Assembly: GCF_013522725.1 (NCBI RefSeq)
Contig: NZ_JAAMRF010000001.1
Location: 62,001-126,000, forward strand
Length of the DNA stretch: 64,000 nucleotides
From: Stutzerimonas azotifigens
GTDB lineage: Bacteria; Pseudomonadota; Gammaproteobacteria; Pseudomonadales; Pseudomonadaceae
Direction of reading: 5' to 3'
Made by a program: the position numbers and the translations under genes. Below the pieces are notes generated by a model. It had not been told where the DNA came from. It saw only the letters and a program-made list of their open reading frames with translations, and made no database searches. This document shows, piece after piece, positions 1 to 8,063 of the stretch; the stretch's first letter is position 1, and each line of letters opens with the position of its first letter.

Positions 1-2
1 CT

Positions 3-491
3 ATTGCGCCGCGGCTGATGTGCAACCAGATCCGCGCCGCCAGCCTGGCCTGCGTGCAAGGCCTGGGCGTTACGCGCCTGATGCACTATCAGGTGGCGGA
101 CGAACTGGCCGATGGGCGGCTGGTCAGGATACTCAGGGAGTTCGAGCCGGGGGACCTGCCGATCCAGCTGGTCTATCCGCATTCGTTGCAGCTTTCGCCG
201 CGGGTGAGGGCGTTCGTGGAGTGGGCGGGGCCGCGGTTGGAGAGGAGGTGCCGGATCCTGATGGTGACTAGTGCCTGTTTCGGCCGATTGCAGACGGTGA
301 CGCCTGCGGTCAAAAGGCACGTTCTCCGGCCGAGCTGGCAACTGATAGGAGTAAGCTGCGATACACCTCAGTTGATCGGCCATCTACATCCGTTCGAACA
401 TGGAGCCTGCGTTGGTAGTCCGATGCGGAACATGGCTGACAACAACAAGCTGATCAAGGGAGCACCTGATGTTGGCGGCGCGGGAAGATGA
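3..491 (+). CDS. LysR-family regulator, 3' fragment with aberrant C-terminal tail
   Basis: The frame is open from the left edge, so only the C-terminal part is present. The first 80 or so residues read as the last strands and helix of a LysR effector-binding domain: a region of the type GLGVTRLMHYQVADEL, an acidic strand, and the closing helix around VRAFVEWAGPRL. LysR proteins normally stop within a few residues of that helix. Here the frame runs about 75 residues further, through sequence that resembles no LysR domain, and overlaps the ribosome binding site and first codons of the next gene. A single-base shift near 240-250 would reach a stop at 271. The gene probably has a frameshift or lost its stop. 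The family call is good; the target genes are unknown, though the adjacent EamA exporter is a candidate. Confidence 0.6.
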   Translation: MAPRLMCNQIRAASLACVQGLGVTRLMHYQVADELADGRLVRILREFEPGDLPIQLVYPHSLQLSPRVRAFVEWAGPRLERRCRILMVTSACFGRLQTVTPAVKRHVLRPSWQLIGVSCDTPQLIGHLHPFEHGACVGSPMRNMADNNKLIKGAPDVGGAGR

Positions 492-1413
492 AGCCCTCGA
501 GGAGCAGCTGGATCCGAAGCGCAGCCCGTTCGTGACAGCGGTGGCATTCATGCTGGCGGCGGCGATTCTGATTCCTCTACTGAACGCGGAAGTTAAGTAC
601 CTCGGCCTGTTCTACCCGGTCATTCAGTTGCTCTGGTGCCGCTACTTCGGCCATGTGGTGTTCATGCTTGTGGTATTCGCGCCGCGCAAAGGGAAGGCGC
701 TGTTTCGCTCTCGGCGCCCCTGGTTGCAAATCGTGCGGTCGTTGCTGTTCTGCCTCACCTCCTTCCTGATGTTCTGTGCGCTGCAGTACGTGCCGGTGGG
801 GACCGCGGCGGCGGTGAGTTTCACGGCGCCTATGGTGGTCCTAGTACTGTCACCCATCATGCTGGGCGAGACGGTAGGCCTGCTGAAGACAGTCGCGGCA
901 ATCAGTGGGTTCGCTGGGGCGCTGTTCGTCATCCAGCCGGGTGGCGATGCCTTTCATCCTGCCGTGTTACTGGTGCTCCTGAGTGCTTGCACCTCAGCGC
1001 TTACGCAGATCTTGTCGCGCAAGCTCGCCAGTCACGACACGCCGGAAACGTCCAACACGTACATGGCCGCCGCCGGGTTCGTGTTGACGAGCCTGATGCT
1101 GCCATTCTTCTGGCAGTCGCCGGACAGCCTGGTACATGTTGGGTTGCTGGTCAGCATGGGGATCCTCGGTGGTTGCGGGCACTACTGCCTGGTGCGTGCC
1201 TTCGAGGTGGCCCCTGCACCGTTCGTCGCACCGTTCACTTACCTGCAAATCGTCGGCGCGAGCCTGCTGGGCTACCTGCTTTTTTCCGAGCTGCCGAATC
1301 TGTGGAGCTGCATCGGCACCTTCATCATCGTACTGAGCGGATTGGTTGTCTTGCTAGGCGAGCAATACCTGGAGTCGCGGCGTCCGAGGACGTCGACCAG
1401 ATCGTCAGGCTGA
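469..1413 (+). CDS. EamA/DMT-superfamily transporter
   Basis: This 314-residue protein has about ten hydrophobic segments arranged as two EamA repeats, the usual layout and length of drug/metabolite transporters such as RhtA or YdcZ-like exporters. A motif of the type QYVPVGTAAAVSFTAPM followed by GETVG is typical of the end of the first repeat, and the second repeat ends with LFSELPN and a final GLVVLLGEQ helix. The start ATG has a purine-rich site (AAGGGAG) six bases upstream. It overlaps the aberrant tail of the upstream LysR frame by 23 bases, which supports that tail being non-native. The substrate cannot be told from the sequence. It faces the LysR gene at 1477-2391 tail to tail. Confidence 0.85.
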   Translation: MLAAREDEALEEQLDPKRSPFVTAVAFMLAAAILIPLLNAEVKYLGLFYPVIQLLWCRYFGHVVFMLVVFAPRKGKALFRSRRPWLQIVRSLLFCLTSFLMFCALQYVPVGTAAAVSFTAPMVVLVLSPIMLGETVGLLKTVAAISGFAGALFVIQPGGDAFHPAVLLVLLSACTSALTQILSRKLASHDTPETSNTYMAAAGFVLTSLMLPFFWQSPDSLVHVGLLVSMGILGGCGHYCLVRAFEVAPAPFVAPFTYLQIVGASLLGYLLFSELPNLWSCIGTFIIVLSGLVVLLGEQYLESRRPRTSTRSSG

Positions 1414-1476
1414 GACGCCTGGGTACTCAACCGGTTCACGTGTGTTGGTGACGAACCGGCCCGTTTCGCCCAGATG

Positions 1477-2391
1477 TCAGTGCTGTTCCCAAGGCGGTTC
1501 GACTAGGCGTTGCTGCAGAAAGTCGCACAGGGCCGCGACCTTGCGTGAGGCTCGGCTGGAGCGCGGGTACATGGCGTAGATGGAGTAGGGCTTGGGGCGT
1601 GCGTGGGGCAACACCTCGATCAGCGAGCCGGCTTTGAGATGGTGGTGGACGAGAAAGCTGGGTAGCAGTGCCAGGCCCAGGCCAGCCAGCACCACTTCGC
1701 GCATCACTTCGCCGTTGTTGCTGGAGAAGCGCCCCCGTGGGGCTACATTCGCCAGTTCGCCCTGCTCGTCGGTGTTCTCGAATGACCAGAACTGTCGGGA
1801 AGAAACGTTGCTGTAACCGATGCACTCGTGCCCGCGTAGCGCCTCGATATTTTCGGGGGCTCCGCGCTGTTGTAGATAGTCGGGGCTGGCGCAGAGTATC
1901 CGTGCACTGCTGGCCAGCTTGCGGGCGATGAGGGCGCTATCGCCAATGCGTGAAATACGCACGCAGAGGTCATAGCCCTCGCGTTCGAAGTCGCTGATCC
2001 GGTCTTCCAAGTGTAGGCTGATTTCCAGTCGAGGGTGCTGGCGCATGAATTCGGCGATCAATGGCGCCAGCCACAACGTACCGAAACTCATCGGCGCCAG
2101 TACGTGTAAACGCCCGCACAGGCCGCTGTCGTTGAAGGCGGCGGCTTCTGCCGCTTCGCCCAGATTGAAGAGCGCTTCCTTGGCCTGGGTGTAGAAGGCC
2201 ATGCCACTGTCGGTTGGCGCGACCTTGCGTGTCGAGCGGTGCAGCAGCTTGGCGCCCAGGCGTTGCTCGAGATCGCTCAGGCGCTTGCTCACCACGGATT
2301 TCGACAATGCCAGGTCTTCTGCCGCCCGGCTGACCCCGCCCAGTTCCACCACGCGCAGATAGGTTTCGATTTCCTGTAGATCGAGCTTCAT
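1477..2391 (-). CDS. LysR-family transcriptional regulator
   Basis: The 304 residues begin with a LysR winged helix-turn-helix (about residues 1-60: LQEIETYLRVVELGGVSRAA followed by SKSVVSKRLSDLEQRLG and the RSTRKV turn) and continue into a two-lobed effector-binding domain. Length and domain order are standard. It belongs to the broad CrgA/DsdC-like group in which the wing carries LLHRSTRKVAPT. The gene is divergent from the ycaC homologue at 2580, with about 190 bases between the start codons, so that gene is its most likely target. No effector can be inferred. Confidence 0.85.
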   Translation of the reverse strand: MKLDLQEIETYLRVVELGGVSRAAEDLALSKSVVSKRLSDLEQRLGAKLLHRSTRKVAPTDSGMAFYTQAKEALFNLGEAAEAAAFNDSGLCGRLHVLAPMSFGTLWLAPLIAEFMRQHPRLEISLHLEDRISDFEREGYDLCVRISRIGDSALIARKLASSARILCASPDYLQQRGAPENIEALRGHECIGYSNVSSRQFWSFENTDEQGELANVAPRGRFSSNNGEVMREVVLAGLGLALLPSFLVHHHLKAGSLIEVLPHARPKPYSIYAMYPRSSRASRKVAALCDFLQQRLVEPPWEQH

Positions 2392-2579
2392 GTCTGGCTT
2401 CCTGATTCGACGTCATGAGGGTAATGCCTGGACGGATGAGCGTCTGTTCGATTTTATCGAAAAGCTATTTTCCTCCCGCGTGGTCGATTGCCCGGGCTAT
2501 CGGTAACTACGATGAGGACTCCATCGGGGTGAAGCGGATTCCCGCGCCCCAGGTCCTCACTCGAATAGGAGCTTTTTGC

Positions 2580-3194
2580 ATGGCATTCACATACAAGCGT
2601 CTGGACAAGGACGACGCCGTCGTTTTGTTGATCGACCATCAGGCGGGTCTGCTTTCGCTGGTGCGCGACTACTCGCCGGACGAGTTCAAGAACAACGTGC
2701 TGGCGCTCGCCGATATCGCCAAGTTCTTCAAGCTGCCTACCATTCTCACCACCAGCTTCGAGGAGGGCCCCAATGGTCCGATGGTTCCTGAGCTCAAGGC
2801 GATGTTCCCCGATGCCCCCTATATCGCGCGTCCGGGGCAGATCAACGCCTGGGATAACGAGGATTTCGTCGACGCGATCAAGGCCACCGGGCGCAAGCAA
2901 TTGATCATCGCCGGGGTGGTGACCGACGTCTGCGTGGCGTTCCCGACGCTCTCGGCGTTGGAGGCGGGTTATGACGTCTTCGTGGTGACGGATGCCTCCG
3001 GCACCTTCAACACCGCCGTGCGCGACGCGGCGCTGGCGCGCATGGCCCATGCTGGTGCGCAACTGGTCAACTGGTTCAGCGTCGGTGGCGAATTGCATCG
3101 TGACTGGCGTAACGATGTGGAGGGCTTCGGCGGCATCCTGGGCGGCCACTTGCCGGCCTATTCCAACCTGATTCAGAGCTTCAACCAGAAGTAA
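2580..3194 (+). CDS. ycaC: YcaC-family isochorismatase-like hydrolase
   Basis: The protein of 204 residues matches the YcaC family along its length: LVRDYSPDEFKNNVLAL, LTTSFEEGPNGP, RPGQINAWDNEDF and VVTDVCVAFP are signature stretches. Asp19 and the nucleophile-type Cys118 of the cysteine-hydrolase fold are present; position 84 is Arg within IARPG. The frame is open further upstream, but the ATG at 2580 is preferred because AGGAGC lies about eight bases before it and the family starts there. YcaC proteins form cytoplasmic octamer-based shells and their natural substrate is not settled. The divergent LysR gene probably regulates it. Confidence 0.9.
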   Translation: MAFTYKRLDKDDAVVLLIDHQAGLLSLVRDYSPDEFKNNVLALADIAKFFKLPTILTTSFEEGPNGPMVPELKAMFPDAPYIARPGQINAWDNEDFVDAIKATGRKQLIIAGVVTDVCVAFPTLSALEAGYDVFVVTDASGTFNTAVRDAALARMAHAGAQLVNWFSVGGELHRDWRNDVEGFGGILGGHLPAYSNLIQSFNQK

Positions 3195-3251
3195 GGCGGG
3201 ACAGGTAGAGGCCGCATGCCGCTCATCGAGCGGCATGGGGGTCGTGGCACG

Positions 3252-4676
3252 TTATTCGACCGATTCGATATACCAAGCCCATCTGCCCAAGACGCTGTTC
3301 TCAAACGTATGCAGGAAGACTCCGTAGTCGTTCAAGAAGATGAATCGCTCGGACCATTCCATTTTCCGTGTTTTCATCTTGATGCAGTTGATTGGCTTAG
3401 CCGTGCCCTGCAGTCCAGCGTTGTATCGGCTTGCAGGCCCTTCTTCGCCGATCTTGCACGTCACGGTGCTTCCCTGACTCCTGGGCCCTTCCAGGGTGTT
3501 TTGGGTACGAGTCAGGGTATAGGCAACTTCGCTATTGGGCGGCAAATCCTGCCAATTGCCGGTAAATCTCACGGCCGTAACAGTGCTGAGTTCGACTTCT
3601 TTTCCGGTCTTTCGATCGATGGAAGTCCGAGCCAGTTCGAACAGCCCTCTGAAAGTTAAGCGAACCTGCGGATCAGTGATGTTCTCTGTGGGTTGCACCA
3701 GTACCTGGCCGGACGCTTCATCGACACTGATAAGGTCTGTTTTCGCTCTGCCATCGAACCGCGCACCGTTGAATAACGCAGCGTCGTATCGATAGTTGAC
3801 CTTCTTCAAGTTCAGCCTTGGGGCCTGCAGGCCAAGTGTCTCGATGTCGGCGATGACTTGAGGTGAGACCCGAGGGGAGGTGATGAGAATGGGCCGCGAG
3901 GTACGCGGTTCGAACGAAGGCAGCGCCGACAAGGCCTCGCCACCTTTGCAGATCGCCTCGTACAACCTCTGGTGGTCGGGAGTCGCCTCCTTGACGGGTT
4001 TGAAATCGTCCTCGGGTCTTACCCAGCCATTGAGCACCCTTGATGCGACATCGAGAGTGAAATGGCTCGCGACCTTGAGGGTCTGTTCGTCACAGCTTAT
4101 CGCCAGGCGCTCTCGCTCCTGGGAGATCAGTTCCCGATTAGCGCCGTTGAGCTGCTGGCGATAATAGTGCTTGCCGGTCCACGCCTTCAGGACTCCGTCT
4201 TCGACTCGCACACTCCTGAGGTCGATGAGGAGCCAGTCCTTGCCTTCAGCAGTGTCCAGAACACGCCAGTCAGGAACCGGTCGTTGCTCGCAGACGCTTT
4301 TTAACTGGTCGCTCTGTTGCAACTGCTCGAACTGCAGTCTCGGTAGCCTGGTCGAGGTTGGGGAGTGGCTGAACGGCATCATTCCCCTGTCCGTCCGATA
4401 GAACATGCTCGCCGAGGTCCCATTACATGCAATCTCGAACCGGGCCAGCACCGGGGCCTCGGGAGAGGTCGCGGCCAGATAGGACACCTTGTCGCCCTCC
4501 CGCACGATGGTGTCCGGTCTGACCGGCTGGTTGATCGCTTGGTTAAAGACTGCAAGTCCTGGATGAGGGCCAGACGGAGCGGGGCTCGACAGGCTGCTGC
4601 AGGCGGATGACAGGGCGGCGGCGACGAGCGCGACGGGAAGGTGGTAGCGAAGAGAAGGGCGGCTGTTTGAGGTCAT
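3252..4676 (-). CDS. Putative outer-membrane or periplasmic lipoprotein, surface-adhesin E-like segment
   Basis: From the ATG at 4676 the 474-residue product starts with a basic n-region, a hydrophobic run (LPVALVAAAL) and a lipobox SSAC, so it should be a lipoprotein. A longer frame starts at 4874 but would bury the signal peptide, so the internal start is preferred although its ribosome site is weak. Around residues 125-205 the pattern of Trp, Ser-Val-Arg strand, Trp, Tyr-Tyr, Ser-Gln-Glu and a Cys near ISCDEQ resembles the small beta domain called surface-adhesin protein E. The rest is beta-rich and unrecognised, with paired cysteines late in the chain (about CKIGEEG and NCIKM). No conserved neighbour suggests a pathway. 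Its function is unknown. Confidence 0.65.
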   Translation of the reverse strand: MTSNSRPSLRYHLPVALVAAALSSACSSLSSPAPSGPHPGLAVFNQAINQPVRPDTIVREGDKVSYLAATSPEAPVLARFEIACNGTSASMFYRTDRGMMPFSHSPTSTRLPRLQFEQLQQSDQLKSVCEQRPVPDWRVLDTAEGKDWLLIDLRSVRVEDGVLKAWTGKHYYRQQLNGANRELISQERERLAISCDEQTLKVASHFTLDVASRVLNGWVRPEDDFKPVKEATPDHQRLYEAICKGGEALSALPSFEPRTSRPILITSPRVSPQVIADIETLGLQAPRLNLKKVNYRYDAALFNGARFDGRAKTDLISVDEASGQVLVQPTENITDPQVRLTFRGLFELARTSIDRKTGKEVELSTVTAVRFTGNWQDLPPNSEVAYTLTRTQNTLEGPRSQGSTVTCKIGEEGPASRYNAGLQGTAKPINCIKMKTRKMEWSERFIFLNDYGVFLHTFENSVLGRWAWYIESVE

Positions 4677-4837
4677 TTCGGGCGTCTTGAATAACGAAGG
4701 CCTTTCCTTATCGAGAGTCCCACCCGATACCTCAAAGCCGGAATGCAGTCTGTCCGTTGCGTCCGGCGAACCTTGGGCTGCCGGGAGACAGAGGCAAAGA
4801 GAGAAGGGGGGGACAACAGAGAAGGGGGCAGATTTAT

Positions 4838-4966
4838 TTACGGGAAAGGGCGTCCGTCTGACCGATAGCGCCATGGGTACGGCCTTTCCTCACGGCCCTT
4901 GGCCTTGGAGTGCTTGATCAGCAATACGAATGCCGTGATCACGGCAATGATGAGCGAAAGCTCCAT
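4838..4966 (-). CDS. Small single-pass membrane protein, 42 residues
   Basis: A short open frame begins MELSLIIAVITAFVLLIKHS and ends with a basic, proline- and arginine-rich tail (about REERPYPWRYR). One N-terminal hydrophobic helix of about 16 residues and a cytoplasmic basic tail are the common pattern of bacterial small membrane proteins. A strong site, GGAAAGGA, lies about eight bases before the ATG. It reads toward the lipoprotein gene, whose start is about 160 bases downstream, so the two could share a transcript. The stop codon sits inside a G-rich/ATTTATT repeat-like motif (4824-4840). I recognise no family. Coding status rests on the ribosome site and composition. Confidence 0.45.
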   Translation of the reverse strand: MELSLIIAVITAFVLLIKHSKAKGREERPYPWRYRSDGRPFP

Positions 4967-5466
4967 CTCGGCGTCCTTTCCATGCGATGCCGGGCAATGG
5001 TACACCGACGATGATGGCGTTGGGCTATCGATCGGTAGGTGAGTTGACTTGGTTCTAGAGCGGGGTTCTCCTGCCCGGAGGGAGACAAAGAAGTCGTTCG
5101 GCTAACGAACACACAGGACGAGCGAAAGGGGGCAACGCAATCTGTTCCCCTTTGTAAGTCAAAGTAATTCTGATCCGCTTGCACCAGCTCGTTCGGAAAC
5201 GCCGGGAGATCAGTCATGTCCGGCTGGCCATGAGCCCGACGAGCCTGCCGCCCGGGCCGTCCGGGCCCGTTGATACTCCACTCAGAGCGTACATCTCATC
5301 CTTCGCCAGGCACGGTTAAGGCTCATGGCAGACGCTCTGCCCACCAAGCGCCATCTCTTCCCCCGTCCGCCCCGCAACGCCATACTCGCGCCCGCGAGTA
5401 ATTCGGTGCGCGGGCGGCAAGCCGTGCGGCGCCGGGGCAACGATCAGTTAGAAACAGGTAGGCATC
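4967..5466. other. Gene-poor spacer with a short GGGG/CCCC inverted repeat
   Basis: About 500 bases lie between the small ORF and the sodium channel gene with no convincing coding sequence. The only structure seen is an AAAGGGG...CCCCTTT inverted repeat (5125-5131 and 5147-5153) around the words GCAACGCAATCTGT, and a GC palindrome near 5250-5270 (CCCGGGCC/GGGCCCG). A G-run of the same kind lies at 4824-4828, followed by CAGATTTATTTA. Such GGGG-CAGATT words are scattered in many Pseudomonas intergenic regions, so this may be a decayed repeat, but no element boundary can be drawn. Confidence 0.4.
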
Positions 5467-6309
5467 ATGCAGGTAGTAAAGCCAGACACGGGTATGCGAA
5501 GTCGGCTGGGACAATTCATCGAACGGCCGGCCGTTCAGCGGACCATTTTGCTGTTGATCGTAATCAATGCGGTCATCCTCGGCATGCAGACCTCCGCTTC
5601 GGTGGTCGATCGCTGGGGCGGGATGCTTCATCTGCTCGATACGATCATCCTGGCGGTCTTCGTGGCCGAAATCACTGCGCGCATCTACGTGCATCGGGCT
5701 GGGTTCTTCCGCGATCCCTGGAGTCTGTTCGACTTCGCAGTCGTCGCCATCGCCCTGGTGCCCGCCAGTGGCCAGCTCAGCATCTTGCGAGCGCTGCGTG
5801 TGCTGCGGGTGATGCGAATGGTGACCATGGTGCCGTCGATGCGCCGCGTGGTCAGTGCGTTGTTGTCCGCGATCCCCGGTCTGGGTTCGATTGCGATGGT
5901 GCTGGGGCTGGTGTTTTACGTGTCGGCGGTGATCGCGACCGGGTTGTTCTCGGCCGAATTCCCCGAGTGGTTCGGCACCCTCGGGCGTTCGGTGTACACG
6001 CTGTTCCAGGTCATGACGCTGGAAAGCTGGTCGATGGGTATCGTGCGGCCGGTGATGGAGGTCTTCCCCTACGCCTGGGTGTTCTTCATCCCGTTCATCC
6101 TGATCGCCACCTTCACCATGCTGAACCTCTTCATCGCGATCATCGTCAATGCCATGCAGACGGTGACCGAGGCAGACCGCGAAGCCACGCAGTCGAGTAT
6201 CGATGCGGCGCGGGATCACATCGAAACCGATCTGCACGACGAGGTCCGCTCGCTGCGCGGCGAAATCGCCGAACTCAAGGAGCTGTTGCGTCAGGAGTCT
6301 CGCCGCTAG
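5467..6309 (+). CDS. Voltage-gated sodium channel, BacNav (NaChBac/NavAb) type
   Basis: This 280-residue protein has the six-helix layout of one voltage-gated channel subunit. S4 (about residues 105-125) carries arginines at every third position, Arg108, Arg111, Arg114 and Arg117. The pore loop contains TLESWSM (184-190), the sodium-selective filter motif identical to that of NavAb; the Glu forms the high-field site. S6 (about 205-232) is followed by an acidic neck and a C-terminal heptad segment (about 245-275) typical of the tetramerising coiled coil. The start at 5467 has GGTAGG upstream. It should act as a homotetramer in the inner membrane. The gene stands alone on its strand; no flagellar or sodium-pump gene is adjacent. 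Confidence 0.93.
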   Translation: MQVVKPDTGMRSRLGQFIERPAVQRTILLLIVINAVILGMQTSASVVDRWGGMLHLLDTIILAVFVAEITARIYVHRAGFFRDPWSLFDFAVVAIALVPASGQLSILRALRVLRVMRMVTMVPSMRRVVSALLSAIPGLGSIAMVLGLVFYVSAVIATGLFSAEFPEWFGTLGRSVYTLFQVMTLESWSMGIVRPVMEVFPYAWVFFIPFILIATFTMLNLFIAIIVNAMQTVTEADREATQSSIDAARDHIETDLHDEVRSLRGEIAELKELLRQESRR

Positions 6310-6466
6310 GCAAACGCACTCCGTGCGTGGCGGGGCGGAGGACTGGCGCGCTTTGCAGCAGGCCGTGGCCAGGGCGATATGTCGCTTCTGGCCGCTTGCT
6401 GCCGGCCAGCTCTAGTCACTAGCCGAAGCTCTTCGCACCGCCAAGCCCTTGCCGCATCCGGCCCGC

Positions 6467-7393
6467 TCATGAACCCCGCCGATCGAGCACGGGCCCGTGC
6501 TCGCCCATCAGCTCGACGATCCAGTCGATGAATACCCGCAGCTTGGCGCTGACGTGCCGGTTCGGCGGGTAGGCCACGTACATGGGCATCGGGTCCAGTT
6601 GCCAGTCTTCGAACAGCGGCACCAGTTCGCCCCGAGCCAGTTGCTCTCGGGCCATGTAGTCCGGCAGCCAGAGGATGCCGAGGCCGGCGAGACCCGCGGC
6701 GAGGTAGGCGTTTCCGTCGTCGACGGCGAGTACGTAGCGGCCCAGCACTTCGACGCGTTCGTCCTGGCCATGCATAGCGTAGGGGAAGACCTTGCCGGAG
6801 CGCGCCCAGAGGAAGCCGACGATGCGGTGGTGGGTGTCTTCCAGCTCGCGCGGATGCCGGGGCGTGCCGGCGCGCTCCAGGTAGCTCGGCGCGGCGTAGA
6901 CGCCCAGGCGCAGGTCGCCGACGTGGCGGGCCACCAGCGACTGGTCGGTGATTTCCCCGCCGCGCACCACGCAGTCGACGTTCTCGCCGATCAGGTCGAC
7001 CCGGCGGTCGCTCACGCCCATGTCGAGCTGGATGTCGGGGTAGCGGGCGTGGAAGGCCGGCAGCGCCGGCACCAGGATCATGCGCGCGAACGGGCTGGGC
7101 ACGTCCACCCGCAGCCGGCCCCTGGGCGCGGCGGACGCGCTGGACAGGCTGGTCTCGGCATCGTCCATGTCGGCCAGCAGGCGCACCACGCGTTCGTAGT
7201 AGGCGGCGCCGTCGGCGGTGACGTTGACCTTGCGCGTGGTGCGGTTGAGCAGGCGGACACGCAGGCGTGCTTCCAGCTGCTGGATCAGCTGGGTGACGCT
7301 GGTCTTGCTCATGTGCAGGGTCTCGGCCGCCTTGGTGAAGCTGCCGGTTTCCACCACACGGGCGAAGGCCTGCATCGCATCGAAACGGTCCAT
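6467..7393 (-). CDS. LysR-family transcriptional regulator
   Basis: A normal-length LysR protein of 308 residues. The N-terminal helix-turn-helix reads MDRFDAMQAFARVVETGSF with the recognition helix in MSKTSVTQLIQQLE and the wing in LLNRTTRKV. The rest is the two-lobed co-inducer domain, with MGVSDRRVDLIGENVDCVVRGGEI typical of the CrgA/DmlR-like subgroup. It is transcribed away from the ridA-family gene at 7535 with about 140 bases between starts, which makes that gene its probable target. Effector unknown. Confidence 0.85.
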   Translation of the reverse strand: MDRFDAMQAFARVVETGSFTKAAETLHMSKTSVTQLIQQLEARLRVRLLNRTTRKVNVTADGAAYYERVVRLLADMDDAETSLSSASAAPRGRLRVDVPSPFARMILVPALPAFHARYPDIQLDMGVSDRRVDLIGENVDCVVRGGEITDQSLVARHVGDLRLGVYAAPSYLERAGTPRHPRELEDTHHRIVGFLWARSGKVFPYAMHGQDERVEVLGRYVLAVDDGNAYLAAGLAGLGILWLPDYMAREQLARGELVPLFEDWQLDPMPMYVAYPPNRHVSAKLRVFIDWIVELMGEHGPVLDRRGS

Positions 7394-7534
7394 CGCGGCT
7401 CCTGTCGGGCTGATTGTTTGGGATTTGCAAACAGTGCTGGTTGAGCTTGCGAGTTTATCCAGTGGGGCGGTGGGCCTACAGTCCTTCCATCGTCAACTCA
7501 CGGGCCGCACGGCCCACCGATGGAGGTTGTTCCC

Positions 7535-7927
7535 ATGGCCAAGCGAGACGTGGTGTTCCCAGACGGGCGCCAGGCGCTCTACGAAATCAATCGTTATTCG
7601 CCGGCTGTTCGTGCCAACGGCTTGCTGTTCGTGTCCGGGCAGGTCGGCAGCCGCGAGGATGGCTCGCCCGAGCCTGAGCTGGAGGCGCAGGTCCGGCTCG
7701 CGTTCGAGAACCTGAACGCGATCCTGAAAGCGGCGGGCTGCACCTTCGACGATGTGGTCGACGTGACCGTCTTCATAGTCGACCCCGAGGCGATCTTCGA
7801 GCGAGCCTGGAAGGTGGTGTCCGAGTTTTGGGGCGAGGCGCCGCACCCAACGGTGACCGCCGTCGGAGTGACCTGGCTCTACGGCTTCCAGTTCGAGATC
7901 AAGGTGATCGCGAAGCTGGCGGAGTAA
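7535..7927 (+). CDS. RidA/YjgF/Rid-family protein
   Basis: The 130-residue product has the chorismate-mutase-like fold signature of the Rid family (SPAVRANGLLFVSGQVG, a central Val-Asp-Val-Thr-Val-Phe strand, and a final FEIKVIAKL strand). The classic RidA motif near the C-terminus with the substrate-binding Arg of R-x-x-V/I-x-V-x-x-L is not present: the equivalent strand reads GFQFEIKV. That suggests a Rid2-7 type member rather than the archetypal enamine deaminase. The ATG at 7535 is chosen over 7520 because TGGAGG lies about eight bases upstream of it. It is divergent from a LysR gene. Confidence 0.8.
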   Translation: MAKRDVVFPDGRQALYEINRYSPAVRANGLLFVSGQVGSREDGSPEPELEAQVRLAFENLNAILKAAGCTFDDVVDVTVFIVDPEAIFERAWKVVSEFWGEAPHPTVTAVGVTWLYGFQFEIKVIAKLAE

Positions 7928-8063
7928 AAACGGCGGCACTGGGCTTCAGCTCCACGGGTCATTCGGCTCAACGCTGTCTGGATGTGAAACAGAAGCACGA
8001 AGCTGCCCGTCCCGAGGGGCAGCTACCGTTCCAATTCCATTGGTCGTTCCACGTTGCATAATC

